Assembly: GCA_028752905.1 (NCBI GenBank)
Contig: JAQNBH010000010.1
Coordinates: 12,898,484 to 12,962,483 of the forward strand
Direction of reading: 5' to 3'
Length of the DNA: 64,000 nucleotides
DNA from: Cladorhizidae sp. MBARI D1340-BT2
Lineage: Eukaryota > Porifera > Demospongiae > Poecilosclerida > Cladorhizidae
Shown here in pieces: positions 11,906 through 25,826 of this stretch. Under the pieces are notes generated by a model. The model was given only the letters and a program-made list of their open reading frames with translations. It was not told the origin of the DNA and made no database searches. The position numbers and the translations under genes were made by a program. The first letter of the stretch is position 1; each line of letters opens with the position of its first letter.

Positions 11906-13613
11906 CAATTGAACTGGAGTCATCCCTATGTGTTCATAACCATTGAGAGCCATCTTGATTGATGCAGGAGAACTGGAGTCATCCCTATGTGCTCATAACC
12001 ATTGAGAGCCATCTTCAATGATGCAGGAGAACTGGAGTCATCCCTATGTGCTCATAACCATTGAGAGCCATCTTGATTGATGCAGGAGAACTGGAGTCAT
12101 CCCTATGTGCTCATAACCATTGAGAGCCATCTTGATTGATGCAGGAGAACTGGAGTCATCCCTATGTGCTCATAACCATTGAGAGCCATCTTGATTGATG
12201 CAGGAGAACTGGAGTCATCCCTATGTGCTCATAACCATTGAGAGCCATCTTGATTGATGCAGGAGAACTGGAGTCATCCCTATGTGCTCATAACCATTGA
12301 GAGCCATCTTGATTGATGCAGGAGAACTGGAGTCATCCCTATGTGCTCGTAACCATTGAGAGCCATCTTGATTGATGCAGGAGAACTGGAGTCATCCCTA
12401 TGTGCTCATAACCATTGAGAGTCATCTTGATTGATGCAGGAGGAGAACTGGAGTCATCCCTATGTGCTCATAACCATTGAGAGCCATCTTTATTGATGCA
12501 GGAGGAGAACTGGAGTCATCCCTATGTGCTCATAACCATTGAGAGCCATCTTGATTGATGCAGGAGAACTGGAGTCATCCCTATGTGCTCATAACCATTG
12601 AGAGCCATCTTGATTGATGCAGGAGAACTGGAGTCATCCCTATGTGCTCATAACCATTGAGAGCCATCTTGATTGTTGCAGGAGAACTGGAGTCATCCCT
12701 ATGTGCTCATAACCATTGAGAGTCATCTTGATTGATGCAGGAGAACTGGAGTCATCCCTATGTGCTCATAACCATTGAGAGCCATCTTGATTGATGCAGG
12801 AGAACTGGAGTCATCCCTTTGTGCTCATAACCATTGAGAGCCATCTTGATTGATGCAGGAGAACTGGAGTCATCCCTATGTGCTCATAACCATTGAGAGC
12901 CATCTTGATTGATGCAGGAGAACTGGAGTCATCCCTATGTGCTCATAACCATTGAGAGCCATCTTGATTGATGCAGGAGAACTGGAGTCATCCCTATGTG
13001 CTCATAAGCCATCTTGATTGATGCAGGAGAACTGGAGTCATCCCTATGTGCTCATAACCATTGAGAGCCATCTTGATTGATGCAGGAAAACTGGAGTCAT
13101 CCCTATCTGCTCATATCCATTGAGAGCCATCTTGATTGATGCAGGAGAACTGGAGTCATCCCTATGTGCTCATAACCATTGAGAGCCATCTTGATTGATG
13201 CAGGAGAACTGGAGTCATCCCTATGTACTCATAACCATTGAGAGCCATCTTGATTGATGCAGGAGAACTGGAGTCATCCCTATGTGCTCATAACCATTGA
13301 GAGCCAACTTGATTGATGCAGGAGAACTGGAGTCATCACTATGTACTCATAACCATTGAGAGCCATCTTGATTGATGCAGGAGAACCGGAGTCATCCCTA
13401 TGTACTCATAACCATTGAGAGCCATCTTGATTGATGCAGGAGAACTGGAGTCATCCCTATGTGCTCATAACCATTGAGAGCCATCTTGATTGATGCAGGA
13501 GAACTGGAGTCATCCCTATGTGCACATAACCATTGAGAGCCATCTTGATTGATGCGGGAGAACTGGAGTCATCCCTATGTGCTCATAACCATTGAGAGCC
13601 ATCTTGATTGATG
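11906..13613. repeat. 29-monomer higher-order repeat, copy 2 (1,708 bp)
   Basis: Same length and marker order as the preceding copy. Every marker is displaced by 1,708 bp (gtgctcgt 12,343; gattgttgc 12,669; 50-mer 13,008). I noticed only two differences from copy 1: ctatctgctc near 13,104 and gtgcacataa near 13,521, both single-base changes private to this copy. The near identity implies recent duplication or homogenisation. Confidence 0.92.
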
Positions 13614-14206
13614 CAATTGAACTGGAGTCATCCCTATGTGTTCATAACCATTGAGAGCCATCTTGATTGATGCAGGAGAACTGGAGTCATCCCTATGTGC
13701 TCATAACCATTGAGAGCCATCTTCAATGATGCAGGAGAACTGGAGTCATCCCTATGTGCTCATAACCATTGAGAGCCATCTTGATTGATGCAGGAGAACT
13801 GGAGTCATCCCTATGTGCTCATAACCATTGAGAGCCATCTTGATTGATGCAGGAGAACTGGAGTCATCCCTATGTGCTCATAACCATTGAGAGCCATCTT
13901 GATTGATGCAGGAGAACTGGAGTCATCCCTATGTGCTCGTAACCATTGAGAGCCATCTTGATTGATGCAGGAGAACTGGAGTCATCCCTATGTGCTCATA
14001 ACCATTGAGAGTCATCTTGATTGATGCAGGAGGAGAACTGGAGTCATCCCTATGTGCTCATAACCATTGAGAGCCATCTTGATTGATGCAGGAGAACTGG
14101 AGTCATCCCTATGTGCTCATAACCATTGAGAGCCATCTTGATTGATGCGGGAGAACTGGAGTCATCCCTATGTGCTCATAACCATTGAGAGCCATCTTGA
14201 TTGATG
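13614..14206. repeat. Truncated higher-order repeat copy (593 bp)
   Basis: Begins with the caattg marker like a full 29-mer unit but reaches the next caattg after only 593 bp (10 x 59 + 3). It carries cttcaatg, gtgctcgtaa, gagtcatc and one +GAG 62-mer, then jumps straight to the gcgggag monomer. About 19 monomers of the unit, including the 50-mer and the gaaaac/catatcc markers, are missing. The break is in register, as expected for unequal exchange. Confidence 0.9.
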
Positions 14207-16032
14207 CAATTGAACTGGAGTCATCCCTATGTGTTCATAACCATTGAGAGCCATCTTGATTGATGCAGGAGAACTGGAGTCATCCCTATGTGCTCATAAC
14301 CATTGAGAGCCATCTTCAATGATGCAGGAGAACTGGAGTCATCCCTATGTGCTCATAACCATTGAGAGCCATCTTGATTGATGCAGGAGAACTGGAGTCA
14401 TCCCTATGTGCTCATAACCATTGAGAGCCATCTTGATTGATGCAGGAGAACTGGAGTCATCCCTATGTGCTCATAACCATTGAGAGCCATCTTGATTGAT
14501 GCAGGAGAACTGGAGTCATCCCTATGTGCTCATAACCATTGAGAGCCATCTTGATTGATGCAGGAGAACTGGAGTCATCCCTATGTGCTCATAACCATTG
14601 AGAGCCATCTTGATTGATGCAGGAGAACTGGAGTCATCCCTATGTGCTCGTAACCATTGAGAGCCATCTTGATTGATGCAGGAGAACTGGAGTCATCCCT
14701 ATGTGCTCATAACCATTGAGAGTCATCTTGATTGATGCAGGAGGAGAACTGGAGTCATCCCTATGTGCTCATAACCATTGAGAGCCATCTTTATTGATGC
14801 AGGAGGAGAACTGGAGTCATCCCTATGTGCTCATAACCATTGAGAGCCATCTTGATTGATGCAGGAGAACTGGAGTCATCCCTATGTGCTCATAACCATT
14901 GAGAGCCATCTTGATTGATGCAGGAGAACTGGAGTCATCCCTATGTGCTCATAACCATTGAGAGCCATCTTGATTGTTGCAGGAGAACTGGAGTCATCCC
15001 TATGTGCTCATAACCATTGAGAGTCATCTTGATTGATGCAGGAGAACTGGAGTCATCCCTATGTGCTCATAACCATTGAGAGCCATCTTGATTGATGCAG
15101 GAGAACTGGAGTCATCCCTTTGTGCTCATAACCATTGAGAGCCATCTTGATTGATGCAGGAGAACTGGAGTCATCCCTATGTGCTCATAACCATTGAGAG
15201 CCATCTTGATTGATGCAGGAGAACTGGAGTCATCCCTATGTGCTCATAACCATTGAGAGCCATCTTGATTGATGCAGGAGAACTGGAGTCATCCCTATGT
15301 GCTCATAAGCCATCTTGATTGATGCAGGAGAACTGGAGTCATCCCTATGTGCTCATAACCATTGAGAGCCATCTTGATTGATGCAGGAAAACTGGAGTCA
15401 TCCCTATGTGCTCATATCCATTGAGAGCCATCTTGATTGATGCAGGAGAACTGGAGTCATCCCTATGTGCTCATAACCATTGAGAGCCATCTTGATTGAT
15501 GCAGGAGAACTGGAGTCATCCCTATGTACTCATAACCATTGAGAGCCATCTTGATTGATGCAGGAGAACTGGAGTCATCCCTATGTGCTCATAACCATTG
15601 AGAGCCATCTTGATTGATGCAGGAGAACTGGAGTCATCCCTATGTACTCATAACCATTGAGAGCCATCTTGATTGATGCAGGAGAACTGGAGTCATCCCT
15701 ATGTGCTCATAACCATTGAGAGCCAACTTGATTGATGCAGGAGAACTGGAGTCATCACTATGTACTCATAACCATTGAGAGCCATCTTGATTGATGCAGG
15801 AGAACCGGAGTCATCCCTATGTACTCATAACCATTGAGAGCCATCTTGATTGATGCAGGAGAACTGGAGTCATCCCTATGTGCTCATAACCATTGAGAGC
15901 CATCTTGATTGATGCAGGAGAACTGGAGTCATCCCTATGTGCTCATAACCATTGAGAGCCATCTTGATTGATGCGGGAGAACTGGAGTCATCCCTATGTG
16001 CTCATAACCATTGAGAGCCATCTTGATTGATG
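14207..16032. repeat. 29-monomer higher-order repeat with two extra monomers (1,826 bp)
   Basis: Same marker series as the 1,708-bp units, but 118 bp (exactly two monomers) longer. The gain lies near 15.5-15.7 kb, where a consensus/gtactc monomer pair is repeated before the ccaacttg copy. gattgttgc is at 14,970 and the 50-mer at 15,309, both in step with the earlier units; only the right part is displaced. Confidence 0.9.
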
Positions 16033-17015
16033 CAATTGAACTGGAGTCATCCCTATGTGTTCATAACCATTGAGAGCCATCTTGATTGATGCAGGAGAAC
16101 TGGAGTCATCCCTATGTGCTCATAACCATTGAGAGCCATCTTCAATGATGCAGGAGAACTGGAGTCATCCCTATGTGCTCATAACCATTGAGAGCCATCT
16201 TGATTGATGCAGGAGAACTGGAGTCATCCCTATGTGCTCATAACCATTGAGAGCCATCTTGATTGATGCAGGAGAACTGGAGTCATCCCTATGTGCTCAT
16301 AACCATTGAGAGCCATCTTGATTGATGCAGGAGAACTGGAGTCATCCCTATGTGCTCGTAACCATTGAGAGCCATCTTGATTGATGCAGGAGAACTGGAG
16401 TCATCCCTATGTGCTCATAACCATTGAGAGTCATCTTGATTGATGCAGGAGGAGAACTGGAGTCATCCCTATGTGCTCATAACCATTGAGAGCCATCTTT
16501 ATTGATGCAGGAGGAGAACTGGAGTCATCCCTATGTGCTCATAACCATTGAGAGCCATCTTGATTGATGCAGGAGAACTGGAGTCATCCCTATGTGCTCA
16601 TAACCATTGAGAGCCATCTTGATTGATGCAGGAGAACTGGAGTCATCCCTATGTGCTCATAACCATTGAGAGCCATCTTGATTGTTGCAGGAGAACTGGA
16701 GTCATCCCTATGTGCTCATAACCATTGAGAGTCATCTTGATTGATGCAGGAGAACTGGAGTCATCCCTATGTGCTCATAACCATTGAGAGCCATCTTGAT
16801 TGATGCAGGAGAACTGGAGTCATCCCTTTGTGCTCATAACCATTGAGAGCCATCTTGATTGATGCAGGAGAACTGGAGTCATCCCTATGTGCTCATAACC
16901 ATTGAGAGCCATCTTGATTGATGCAGGAGAACTGGAGTCATCCCTATGTGCTCATAACCATTGAGAGCCATCTTGATTGATGCAGGAGAACTGGAGTCAT
17001 CCCTATGTGCTCATA
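16033..17015. repeat. Partial higher-order repeat copy leading into segment C
   Basis: Starts with caattg at 16,033 and follows the 29-mer unit through gtgctcgtaa (near 16,355), the two +GAG copies, gattgttgc (16,678), gagtcatc and ccctttgtg. At the 50-mer (17,017) it leaves the unit: the expected gcaggaaaac and catatcc copies are not there, and the sequence continues as at 7.4 kb. The 50-mer is the switch point between the two arrangements. Confidence 0.87.
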
Positions 17016-17626
17016 AGCCATCTTGATTGATGCAGGAGAACTGGAGTCATCCCTATGTGCTCATAACCATTGAGAGCCATCTTGATTGATGCAGGAGAAC
17101 TGGAGTCATCCCTATGTGCTCATAACCATTGAGAGCCATCTTGATTGATGCAGGAGAACTGGAGTCATCCCTATGTGCTCATAACCATTGAGAGCCATCT
17201 TGATTGATGCAGGAGAACTGGAGTCATCCCTATGTGCTCATAACCATTGAGAGCCATCTTGATTGATGCAGGAGAACTGGAGTCATCCCTATGTGCTCAT
17301 AACCATTGAGAGCCATCTTGATTGATGCAGGAGAACTGGAGTCATCCCTATGTGCTCATAACCATTGAGAGCCATCTTGATTGATGCAGGAGAACTGGAG
17401 TCATCCCTATGTGCTCATAACCATTGAGAGCCATCTTGATTGATGCAGGAGAACTGGAGTCATCCCTATGTGCTCATAACCATTGAGAGCCATCTTGATT
17501 GATGCAGGAGAACTGGAGTCATCCCTATGTGCTCATAACCATTGAGAGCCATCTTGATTGATGCAGGAGAACTGGAGTCATCCCTATGTGCTCATAACCA
17601 TTGAGAGCCATCTTGATTGATGCAGG
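17016..17626. repeat. Segment C, copy 2, left part
   Basis: Matches 7,401-8,011 at offset 9,615 bp: a 50-mer at 17,017 followed by consensus monomers up to the +GAG 62-mer at 17,622. The rest of segment C copy 2 continues as the first copy of the 2,600-bp tandem unit. Confidence 0.86.
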
Positions 17627-20226
17627 AGGAGAACTGGAGTCATCCCTATGTGCTCATAACCATTGAGAGCCATCTTGATTGATGCAGGAGAACTGGAGTC
17701 ATCCCTATGTGCTCATAACCATTGAGAGCCATCTTGATTGATGCAGGAGAACTGGAGTCTTCCCTATGTGCTCATAACCATTGAGAGCCATCTTGATTGA
17801 TGCAGGAGAACTGGAGTCATCCCTATGTGCTCATAACCATTTGAGAGCCATCTTGATTGATGCAGGAGAACTGGAGTCATCCCTATGTGCTCATAACCAT
17901 TGAGAGCCATCTTGATTGATGCAGGAGAACTGGAGTCTTCCCTATGTGCTCATAACCATTGAGAGCCATCTTGATTGATGCAGGAGAACTGGAGTCATCC
18001 CTATGTACTCATAACCATTGAGAGCCATCTTGATTGATGCAGGAGAACTGGAGTCATCCCTATGTGCTCATAACCATTGAGAGCCAACTTGATTGATGCA
18101 GGAGAACTGGAGTCATCACTATGTACTCATAACCATTGAGAGCCATCTTGATTGATGCAGGAGAACCGGAGTCATCCCTATGTACTCATAACCATTGAGA
18201 GCCATCTTGATTGATGCAGGAGAACTGGAGTCATCCCTATGTGCTCATAACCATTGAGAGCCATCTTGATTGATGCAGGAGAACTGGAGTCATCCCTATG
18301 TGCTCATAACCATTGAGAGCCATCTTGATTGATGCGGGAGAACTGGAGTCATCCCTATGTGCTCATAACCATTGAGAGCCATCTTGATTGATGCAATTGA
18401 ACTGGAGTCATCCCTATGTGTTCATAACCATTGAGAGCCATCTTGATTGATGCAGGAGAACTGGAGTCATCCCTATGTGCTCATAACCATTGAGAGCCAT
18501 CTTCAATGATGCAGGAGAACTGGAGTCATCCCTATGTGCTCATAACCATTGAGAGCCATCTTGATTGATGCAGGAGAACTGGAGTCATCCCTATGTGCTC
18601 ATAACCATTGAGAGCCATCTTGATTGATGCAGGAGAACTGGAGTCATCCCTATGTGCTCATAACCATTGAGAGCCATCTTTATTGATGCAGGAGGAGAAC
18701 TGGAGTCATCCCTATGTACTCATAACCATTGAGAGCCATCTTGATTGATGCTGGAGAACTGGAGTCATCCCTATGTGCTCATAACCATTGAGAGCCATCT
18801 TGATTGATGCAGGAGAACTGGAGTCATCCCTATGTGCTCATAACCATTGAGAGCCATCTTGATTGATGCAGGAGAACTGGAGTCATCCCTATGTGCTCAT
18901 AACCATTGAGAGCCATCTTGATTGATGCAGGAGAACTGGAGTCATCCCTATGTGCTCATAACCATTGAGAGCCATCTTGATTGATGCAGGAGAACTGGAG
19001 TCATCCCTATGTGCTCATAACCATTGAGAGCCATCTTGATTGATGCAGGAGAACTGGAGTCATCCCTATGTGCTCATAACCATTGAGAGCCATCTTGATC
19101 GATGCAGGAGAACTGGAGTAATCCCTATGTGCTCATAACAATTGAGAGCCATCTTGATTGATGCAGGAGAACTGGAGTCATCCCTATGTGCTCATAACCA
19201 TTGAGAGCCAACTTGATTGATGCAGGAGAACTGGAGTCATCACTATGTACTCATAACCATTGAGAGCCATCTTGATTGATGCAGGAGAACCGGAGTCATC
19301 CCTATGTACTCATAACCATTGAGAGCCATCTTGATTGATGCAGGAGAACTGGAGTCATCCCTATGTGCTCATAACCATTGAGAGCCATCTTGATTGATGC
19401 AGGAGAACTGGAGTCATCCCTATGTACTCATAACCATTGAGAGCCATCTTGATTGATGCAGGAGAACTGGAGTCATCCCTATGTGCTCATAACCATTGAG
19501 AGCCAACTTGATTGATGCAGGAGAACTGGAGTCATCACTATGTACTCATAACCATTGAGAGCCATCTTGATTGATGCAGGAGAACCGGAGTCATCCCTAT
19601 GTACTCATAACCATTGAGAGCCATCTTGATTGATGCAGGAGAACTGGAGTCATCCCTATGTGCTCATAACCATTGAGAGCCATCTTGATTGATGCAGGAG
19701 AACTGGAGTCATCCCTATGTGCTCATAACCATTGAGAGCCATCTTGATTGATGCAGGAGAACTGGAGTCATCCCTATGTGCTCATAACCATTGAGAGCCA
19801 TCTTGATTGATGCAGGAGAACTGGAGTCATCCCTATGTGCTCATAACCATTGAGAGCCATCTTCAATGATGCAGGAGAACTGGAGTCATCCCTATGTGCT
19901 CATAACCATTGAGAGCCATCTTGATTGATGCAGGAGAACTGGAGTCATCCCTATGTGCTCATAACCATTGAGAGCCATCTTGATTGATGCAGGAGAACTG
20001 GAGTCATCCCTATGTGCTCATAACCATTGAGAGCCATCTTGATTGATGCAGGAGAACTGGAGTCATCCCTATGTGCTCATAACCATTGAGAGCCATCTTG
20101 ATTGATGCAGGAGAACTGGAGTCATCCCTATGTGCTCATAACCATTGAGAGCCATCTTGATTGATGCAGGAGAACTGGAGTCATCCCTATGTGCTCGTAA
20201 CCATTGAGAGCCATCTTGATTGATGC
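17627..20226. repeat. 2,600-bp tandem unit, copy 1
   Basis: Direct tandem copy of the following 2,600 bp (44 x 59 + 3 + 1). The +3 is a GAG 62-mer and the +1 is the catttgag insertion. Markers: gtcttccc, catttgag (17,838), caattg (18,394), cttcaatg (18,501), gatcgatgc (19,097), a second cttcaatg (19,861) and gtgctcgt (20,191). Shared sequence begins at 17,627 / 20,227 and ends at 20,269 / 22,869, leaving 43 bp of overlap at the junction. I saw no internal difference at the markers compared. It is also a paralogue of 8.0-10.7 kb. Confidence 0.92.
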
Positions 20227-22869
20227 AGGAGAACTGGAGTCATCCCTATGTGCTCATAACCATTGAGAGCCATCTTGATTGATGCAGGAGAACTGGAGTC
20301 ATCCCTATGTGCTCATAACCATTGAGAGCCATCTTGATTGATGCAGGAGAACTGGAGTCTTCCCTATGTGCTCATAACCATTGAGAGCCATCTTGATTGA
20401 TGCAGGAGAACTGGAGTCATCCCTATGTGCTCATAACCATTTGAGAGCCATCTTGATTGATGCAGGAGAACTGGAGTCATCCCTATGTGCTCATAACCAT
20501 TGAGAGCCATCTTGATTGATGCAGGAGAACTGGAGTCTTCCCTATGTGCTCATAACCATTGAGAGCCATCTTGATTGATGCAGGAGAACTGGAGTCATCC
20601 CTATGTACTCATAACCATTGAGAGCCATCTTGATTGATGCAGGAGAACTGGAGTCATCCCTATGTGCTCATAACCATTGAGAGCCAACTTGATTGATGCA
20701 GGAGAACTGGAGTCATCACTATGTACTCATAACCATTGAGAGCCATCTTGATTGATGCAGGAGAACCGGAGTCATCCCTATGTACTCATAACCATTGAGA
20801 GCCATCTTGATTGATGCAGGAGAACTGGAGTCATCCCTATGTGCTCATAACCATTGAGAGCCATCTTGATTGATGCAGGAGAACTGGAGTCATCCCTATG
20901 TGCTCATAACCATTGAGAGCCATCTTGATTGATGCGGGAGAACTGGAGTCATCCCTATGTGCTCATAACCATTGAGAGCCATCTTGATTGATGCAATTGA
21001 ACTGGAGTCATCCCTATGTGTTCATAACCATTGAGAGCCATCTTGATTGATGCAGGAGAACTGGAGTCATCCCTATGTGCTCATAACCATTGAGAGCCAT
21101 CTTCAATGATGCAGGAGAACTGGAGTCATCCCTATGTGCTCATAACCATTGAGAGCCATCTTGATTGATGCAGGAGAACTGGAGTCATCCCTATGTGCTC
21201 ATAACCATTGAGAGCCATCTTGATTGATGCAGGAGAACTGGAGTCATCCCTATGTGCTCATAACCATTGAGAGCCATCTTTATTGATGCAGGAGGAGAAC
21301 TGGAGTCATCCCTATGTACTCATAACCATTGAGAGCCATCTTGATTGATGCTGGAGAACTGGAGTCATCCCTATGTGCTCATAACCATTGAGAGCCATCT
21401 TGATTGATGCAGGAGAACTGGAGTCATCCCTATGTGCTCATAACCATTGAGAGCCATCTTGATTGATGCAGGAGAACTGGAGTCATCCCTATGTGCTCAT
21501 AACCATTGAGAGCCATCTTGATTGATGCAGGAGAACTGGAGTCATCCCTATGTGCTCATAACCATTGAGAGCCATCTTGATTGATGCAGGAGAACTGGAG
21601 TCATCCCTATGTGCTCATAACCATTGAGAGCCATCTTGATTGATGCAGGAGAACTGGAGTCATCCCTATGTGCTCATAACCATTGAGAGCCATCTTGATC
21701 GATGCAGGAGAACTGGAGTAATCCCTATGTGCTCATAACAATTGAGAGCCATCTTGATTGATGCAGGAGAACTGGAGTCATCCCTATGTGCTCATAACCA
21801 TTGAGAGCCAACTTGATTGATGCAGGAGAACTGGAGTCATCACTATGTACTCATAACCATTGAGAGCCATCTTGATTGATGCAGGAGAACCGGAGTCATC
21901 CCTATGTACTCATAACCATTGAGAGCCATCTTGATTGATGCAGGAGAACTGGAGTCATCCCTATGTGCTCATAACCATTGAGAGCCATCTTGATTGATGC
22001 AGGAGAACTGGAGTCATCCCTATGTACTCATAACCATTGAGAGCCATCTTGATTGATGCAGGAGAACTGGAGTCATCCCTATGTGCTCATAACCATTGAG
22101 AGCCAACTTGATTGATGCAGGAGAACTGGAGTCATCACTATGTACTCATAACCATTGAGAGCCATCTTGATTGATGCAGGAGAACCGGAGTCATCCCTAT
22201 GTACTCATAACCATTGAGAGCCATCTTGATTGATGCAGGAGAACTGGAGTCATCCCTATGTGCTCATAACCATTGAGAGCCATCTTGATTGATGCAGGAG
22301 AACTGGAGTCATCCCTATGTGCTCATAACCATTGAGAGCCATCTTGATTGATGCAGGAGAACTGGAGTCATCCCTATGTGCTCATAACCATTGAGAGCCA
22401 TCTTGATTGATGCAGGAGAACTGGAGTCATCCCTATGTGCTCATAACCATTGAGAGCCATCTTCAATGATGCAGGAGAACTGGAGTCATCCCTATGTGCT
22501 CATAACCATTGAGAGCCATCTTGATTGATGCAGGAGAACTGGAGTCATCCCTATGTGCTCATAACCATTGAGAGCCATCTTGATTGATGCAGGAGAACTG
22601 GAGTCATCCCTATGTGCTCATAACCATTGAGAGCCATCTTGATTGATGCAGGAGAACTGGAGTCATCCCTATGTGCTCATAACCATTGAGAGCCATCTTG
22701 ATTGATGCAGGAGAACTGGAGTCATCCCTATGTGCTCATAACCATTGAGAGCCATCTTGATTGATGCAGGAGAACTGGAGTCATCCCTATGTGCTCGTAA
22801 CCATTGAGAGCCATCTTGATTGATGCAGGAGAACTGGAGTCATCCCTATGTGCTCATAACCATTGAGAG
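20227..22869. repeat. 2,600-bp tandem unit, copy 2
   Basis: Second copy, each marker displaced by exactly 2,600 bp: catttgag 20,438; caattg 20,994; cttcaatg 21,101; gtgctcgt 22,791. It diverges from copy 1 at 22,870, where it has gagagtcatc and copy 1 has gagagccatc. From there the sequence follows the 29-mer higher-order repeat. Copy 2 thus links a segment-C-type block to a 29-mer-type block. Confidence 0.92.
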
Positions 22870-25826
22870 TCATCTTGATTGATGCAGGAGGAGAACTGGA
22901 GTCATCCCTATGTGCTCATAACCATTGAGAGCCATCTTTATTGATGCAGGAGGAGAACTGGAGTCATCCCTATGTGCTCATAACCATTGAGAGCCATCTT
23001 GATTGATGCAGGAGAACTGGAGTCATCCCTATGTGCTCATAACCATTGAGAGCCATCTTGATTGATGCAGGAGAACTGGAGTCATCCCTATGTGCTCATA
23101 ACCATTGAGAGCCATCTTGATTGTTGCAGGAGAACTGGAGTCATCCCTATGTGCTCATAACCATTGAGAGTCATCTTGATTGATGCAGGAGAACTGGAGT
23201 CATCCCTATGTGCTCATAACCATTGAGAGCCATCTTGATTGATGCAGGAGAACTGGAGTCATCCCTTTGTGCTCATAACCATTGAGAGCCATCTTGATTG
23301 ATGCAGGAGAACTGGAGTCATCCCTATGTGCTCATAACCATTGAGAGCCATCTTGATTGATGCAGGAGAACTGGAGTCATCCCTATGTGCTCATAACCAT
23401 TGAGAGCCATCTTGATTGATGCAGGAGAACTGGAGTCATCCCTATGTGCTCATAAGCCATCTTGATTGATGCAGGAGAACTGGAGTCATCCCTATGTGCT
23501 CATAACCATTGAGAGCCATCTTGATTGATGCAGGAAAACTGGAGTCATCCCTATGTGCTCATATCCATTGAGAGCCATCTTGATTGATGCAGGAGAACTG
23601 GAGTCATCCCTATGTGCTCATAACCATTGAGAGCCATCTTGATTGATGCAGGAGAACTGGAGTCATCCCTATGTACTCATAACCATTGAGAGCCATCTTG
23701 ATTGATGCAGGAGAACTGTAGTCATCCCTATGTGCTCATAACCATTGAGAGCCATCTTGATTGATGCAGGAGAACTGGAGTCATCCCTATGTGCTCATAA
23801 CCATTGAGAGCCATCTTGATTGATGCAGGAGAACCGGAGTCATCCCTATGTACTCATAACCATTGAGAGCCATCTTGATTGATGCAGGAGAACTGGAGTC
23901 ATCCCTATGTGCTCATAACCATTGAGAGCCATCTTGATTGATGCAGGAGAACTGGAGTCATCCCTATGTGCTCATAACCATTGAGAGCCATCTTGATTGA
24001 TGCGGGAGAACTGGAGTCATCCCTATGTGCTCATAACCATTGAGAGCCATCTTGATTGATGCAATTGAACTGGAGTCATCCCTATGTGTTCATAACCATT
24101 GAGAGCCATCTTGATTGATGCAGGAGAACTGGAGTCATCCCTATGTGCTCATAACCATTGAGAGCCATCTTCAATGATGCAGGAGAACTGGAGTCATCCC
24201 TATGTGCTCATAACCATTGAGAGCCATCTTGATTGATGCAGGAGAACTGGAGTCATCCCTATGTGCTCATAACCATTGAGAGCCATCTTGATTGATGCAG
24301 GAGAACTGGAGTCATCCCTATGTGCTCATAACCATTGAGAGCCATCTTGATTGATGCAGGAGAACTGGAGTCATCCCTATGTGCTCAACCATTGAGAGCC
24401 ATCTTGATTGATGCAGGAGAACTGGAGTCATCCCTATGTGCTCGTAACCATTGAGAGCCATCTTGATTGATGCAGGAGAACTGGAGTCATCCCTATGTGC
24501 TCATAACCATTGAGAGTCATCTTGATTGATGCAGGAGGAGAACTGGAGTCATCCCTATGTGCTCATAACCATTGAGAGCCATCTTTATTGATGCAGGAGG
24601 AGAACTGGAGTCATCCCTATGTGCTCATAACCATTGAGAGCCATCTTGATTGATGCAGGAGAACTGGAGTCATCCCTATGTGCTCATAACCATTGAGAGC
24701 CATCTTGATTGATGCAGGAGAACTGGAGTCATCCCTATGTGCTCATAACCATTGAGAGCCATCTTGATTGTTGCAGGAGAACTGGAGTCATCCCTATGTG
24801 CTCATAACCATTGAGAGTCATCTTGATTGATGCAGGAGAACTGGAGTCATCCCTATGTGCTCATAACCATTGAGAGCCATCTTGATTGATGCAGGAGAAC
24901 TGGAGTCATCCCTTTGTGCTCATAACCATTGAGAGCCATCTTGATTGATGCAGGAGAACTGGAGTCATCCCTATGTGCTCATAACCATTGAGAGCCATCT
25001 TGATTGATGCAGGAGAACTGGAGTCATCCCTATGTGCTCATAACCATTGAGAGCCATCTTGATTGATGCAGGAGAACTGGAGTCATCCCTATGTGCTCAT
25101 AAGCCATCTTGATTGATGCAGGAGAACTGGAGTCATCCCTATGTGCTCATAACCATTGAGAGCCATCTTGATTGATGCAGGAGAACTGGAGTCATCCCTA
25201 TGTGCTCATATCCATTGAGAGCCATCTTGATTGATGCAGGAGAACTGGAGTCATCCCTATGTGCTCATAACCATTGAGAGCCATCTTGATTGATGCAGGA
25301 GAACTGGAGTCATCCCTATGTGCTCATAACCATTGAGAGCCATCTTGATTGATGCAGGAGAACTGGAGTCATCCCTATGTGCTCATAACCATTGAGAGCC
25401 ATCTTGATTGATGCAGGAGAACTGGAGTCATCCCTATGTGCTCATAACCATTGAGAGCCATCTTGATTGATGCAGGAGAACTGGAGTCATCCCTATGTGC
25501 TCATAACCATTGAGAGCCAACTTGATTGATGCAGGAGAACTGGAGTCATCACTATGTACTCATAACCATTGAGAGCCATCTTGATTGATGCAGGAGAACC
25601 GGAGTCATCCCTATGTACTCATAACCATTGAGAGCCATCTTGATTGATGCAGGAGAACTGGAGTCATCCCTATGTGCTCATAACCATTGAGAGCCATCTT
25701 GATTGATGCAGGAGAACTGGAGTCATCCCTATGTGCTCATAACCATTGAGAGCCATCTTGATTGATGCGGGAGAACTGGAGTCATCCCTATGTGCTCATA
25801 ACCATTGAGAGCCATCTTGATTGATG
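22870..25826. repeat. Higher-order repeat copies, second cluster
   Basis: The 29-mer marker series resumes: two +GAG copies, gattgttgc (23,117), gagtcatc, ccctttgtg, 50-mer (23,456), gcaggaaaac, catatcc, gaaccgg, gcgggag and caattg (24,062). It aligns with 10,635-12,156 at offset 12,156. A second round to caattg at 25,827 spans 1,765 bp: 30 x 59, minus 9 (50-mer at 25,103), minus 2 (ctcaacc at 24,384), plus 6. Local oddities are gaactgtag near 23,715 in the first round and loss of the gaaaac marker (gagaac near 25,180) in the second. Confidence 0.87.
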
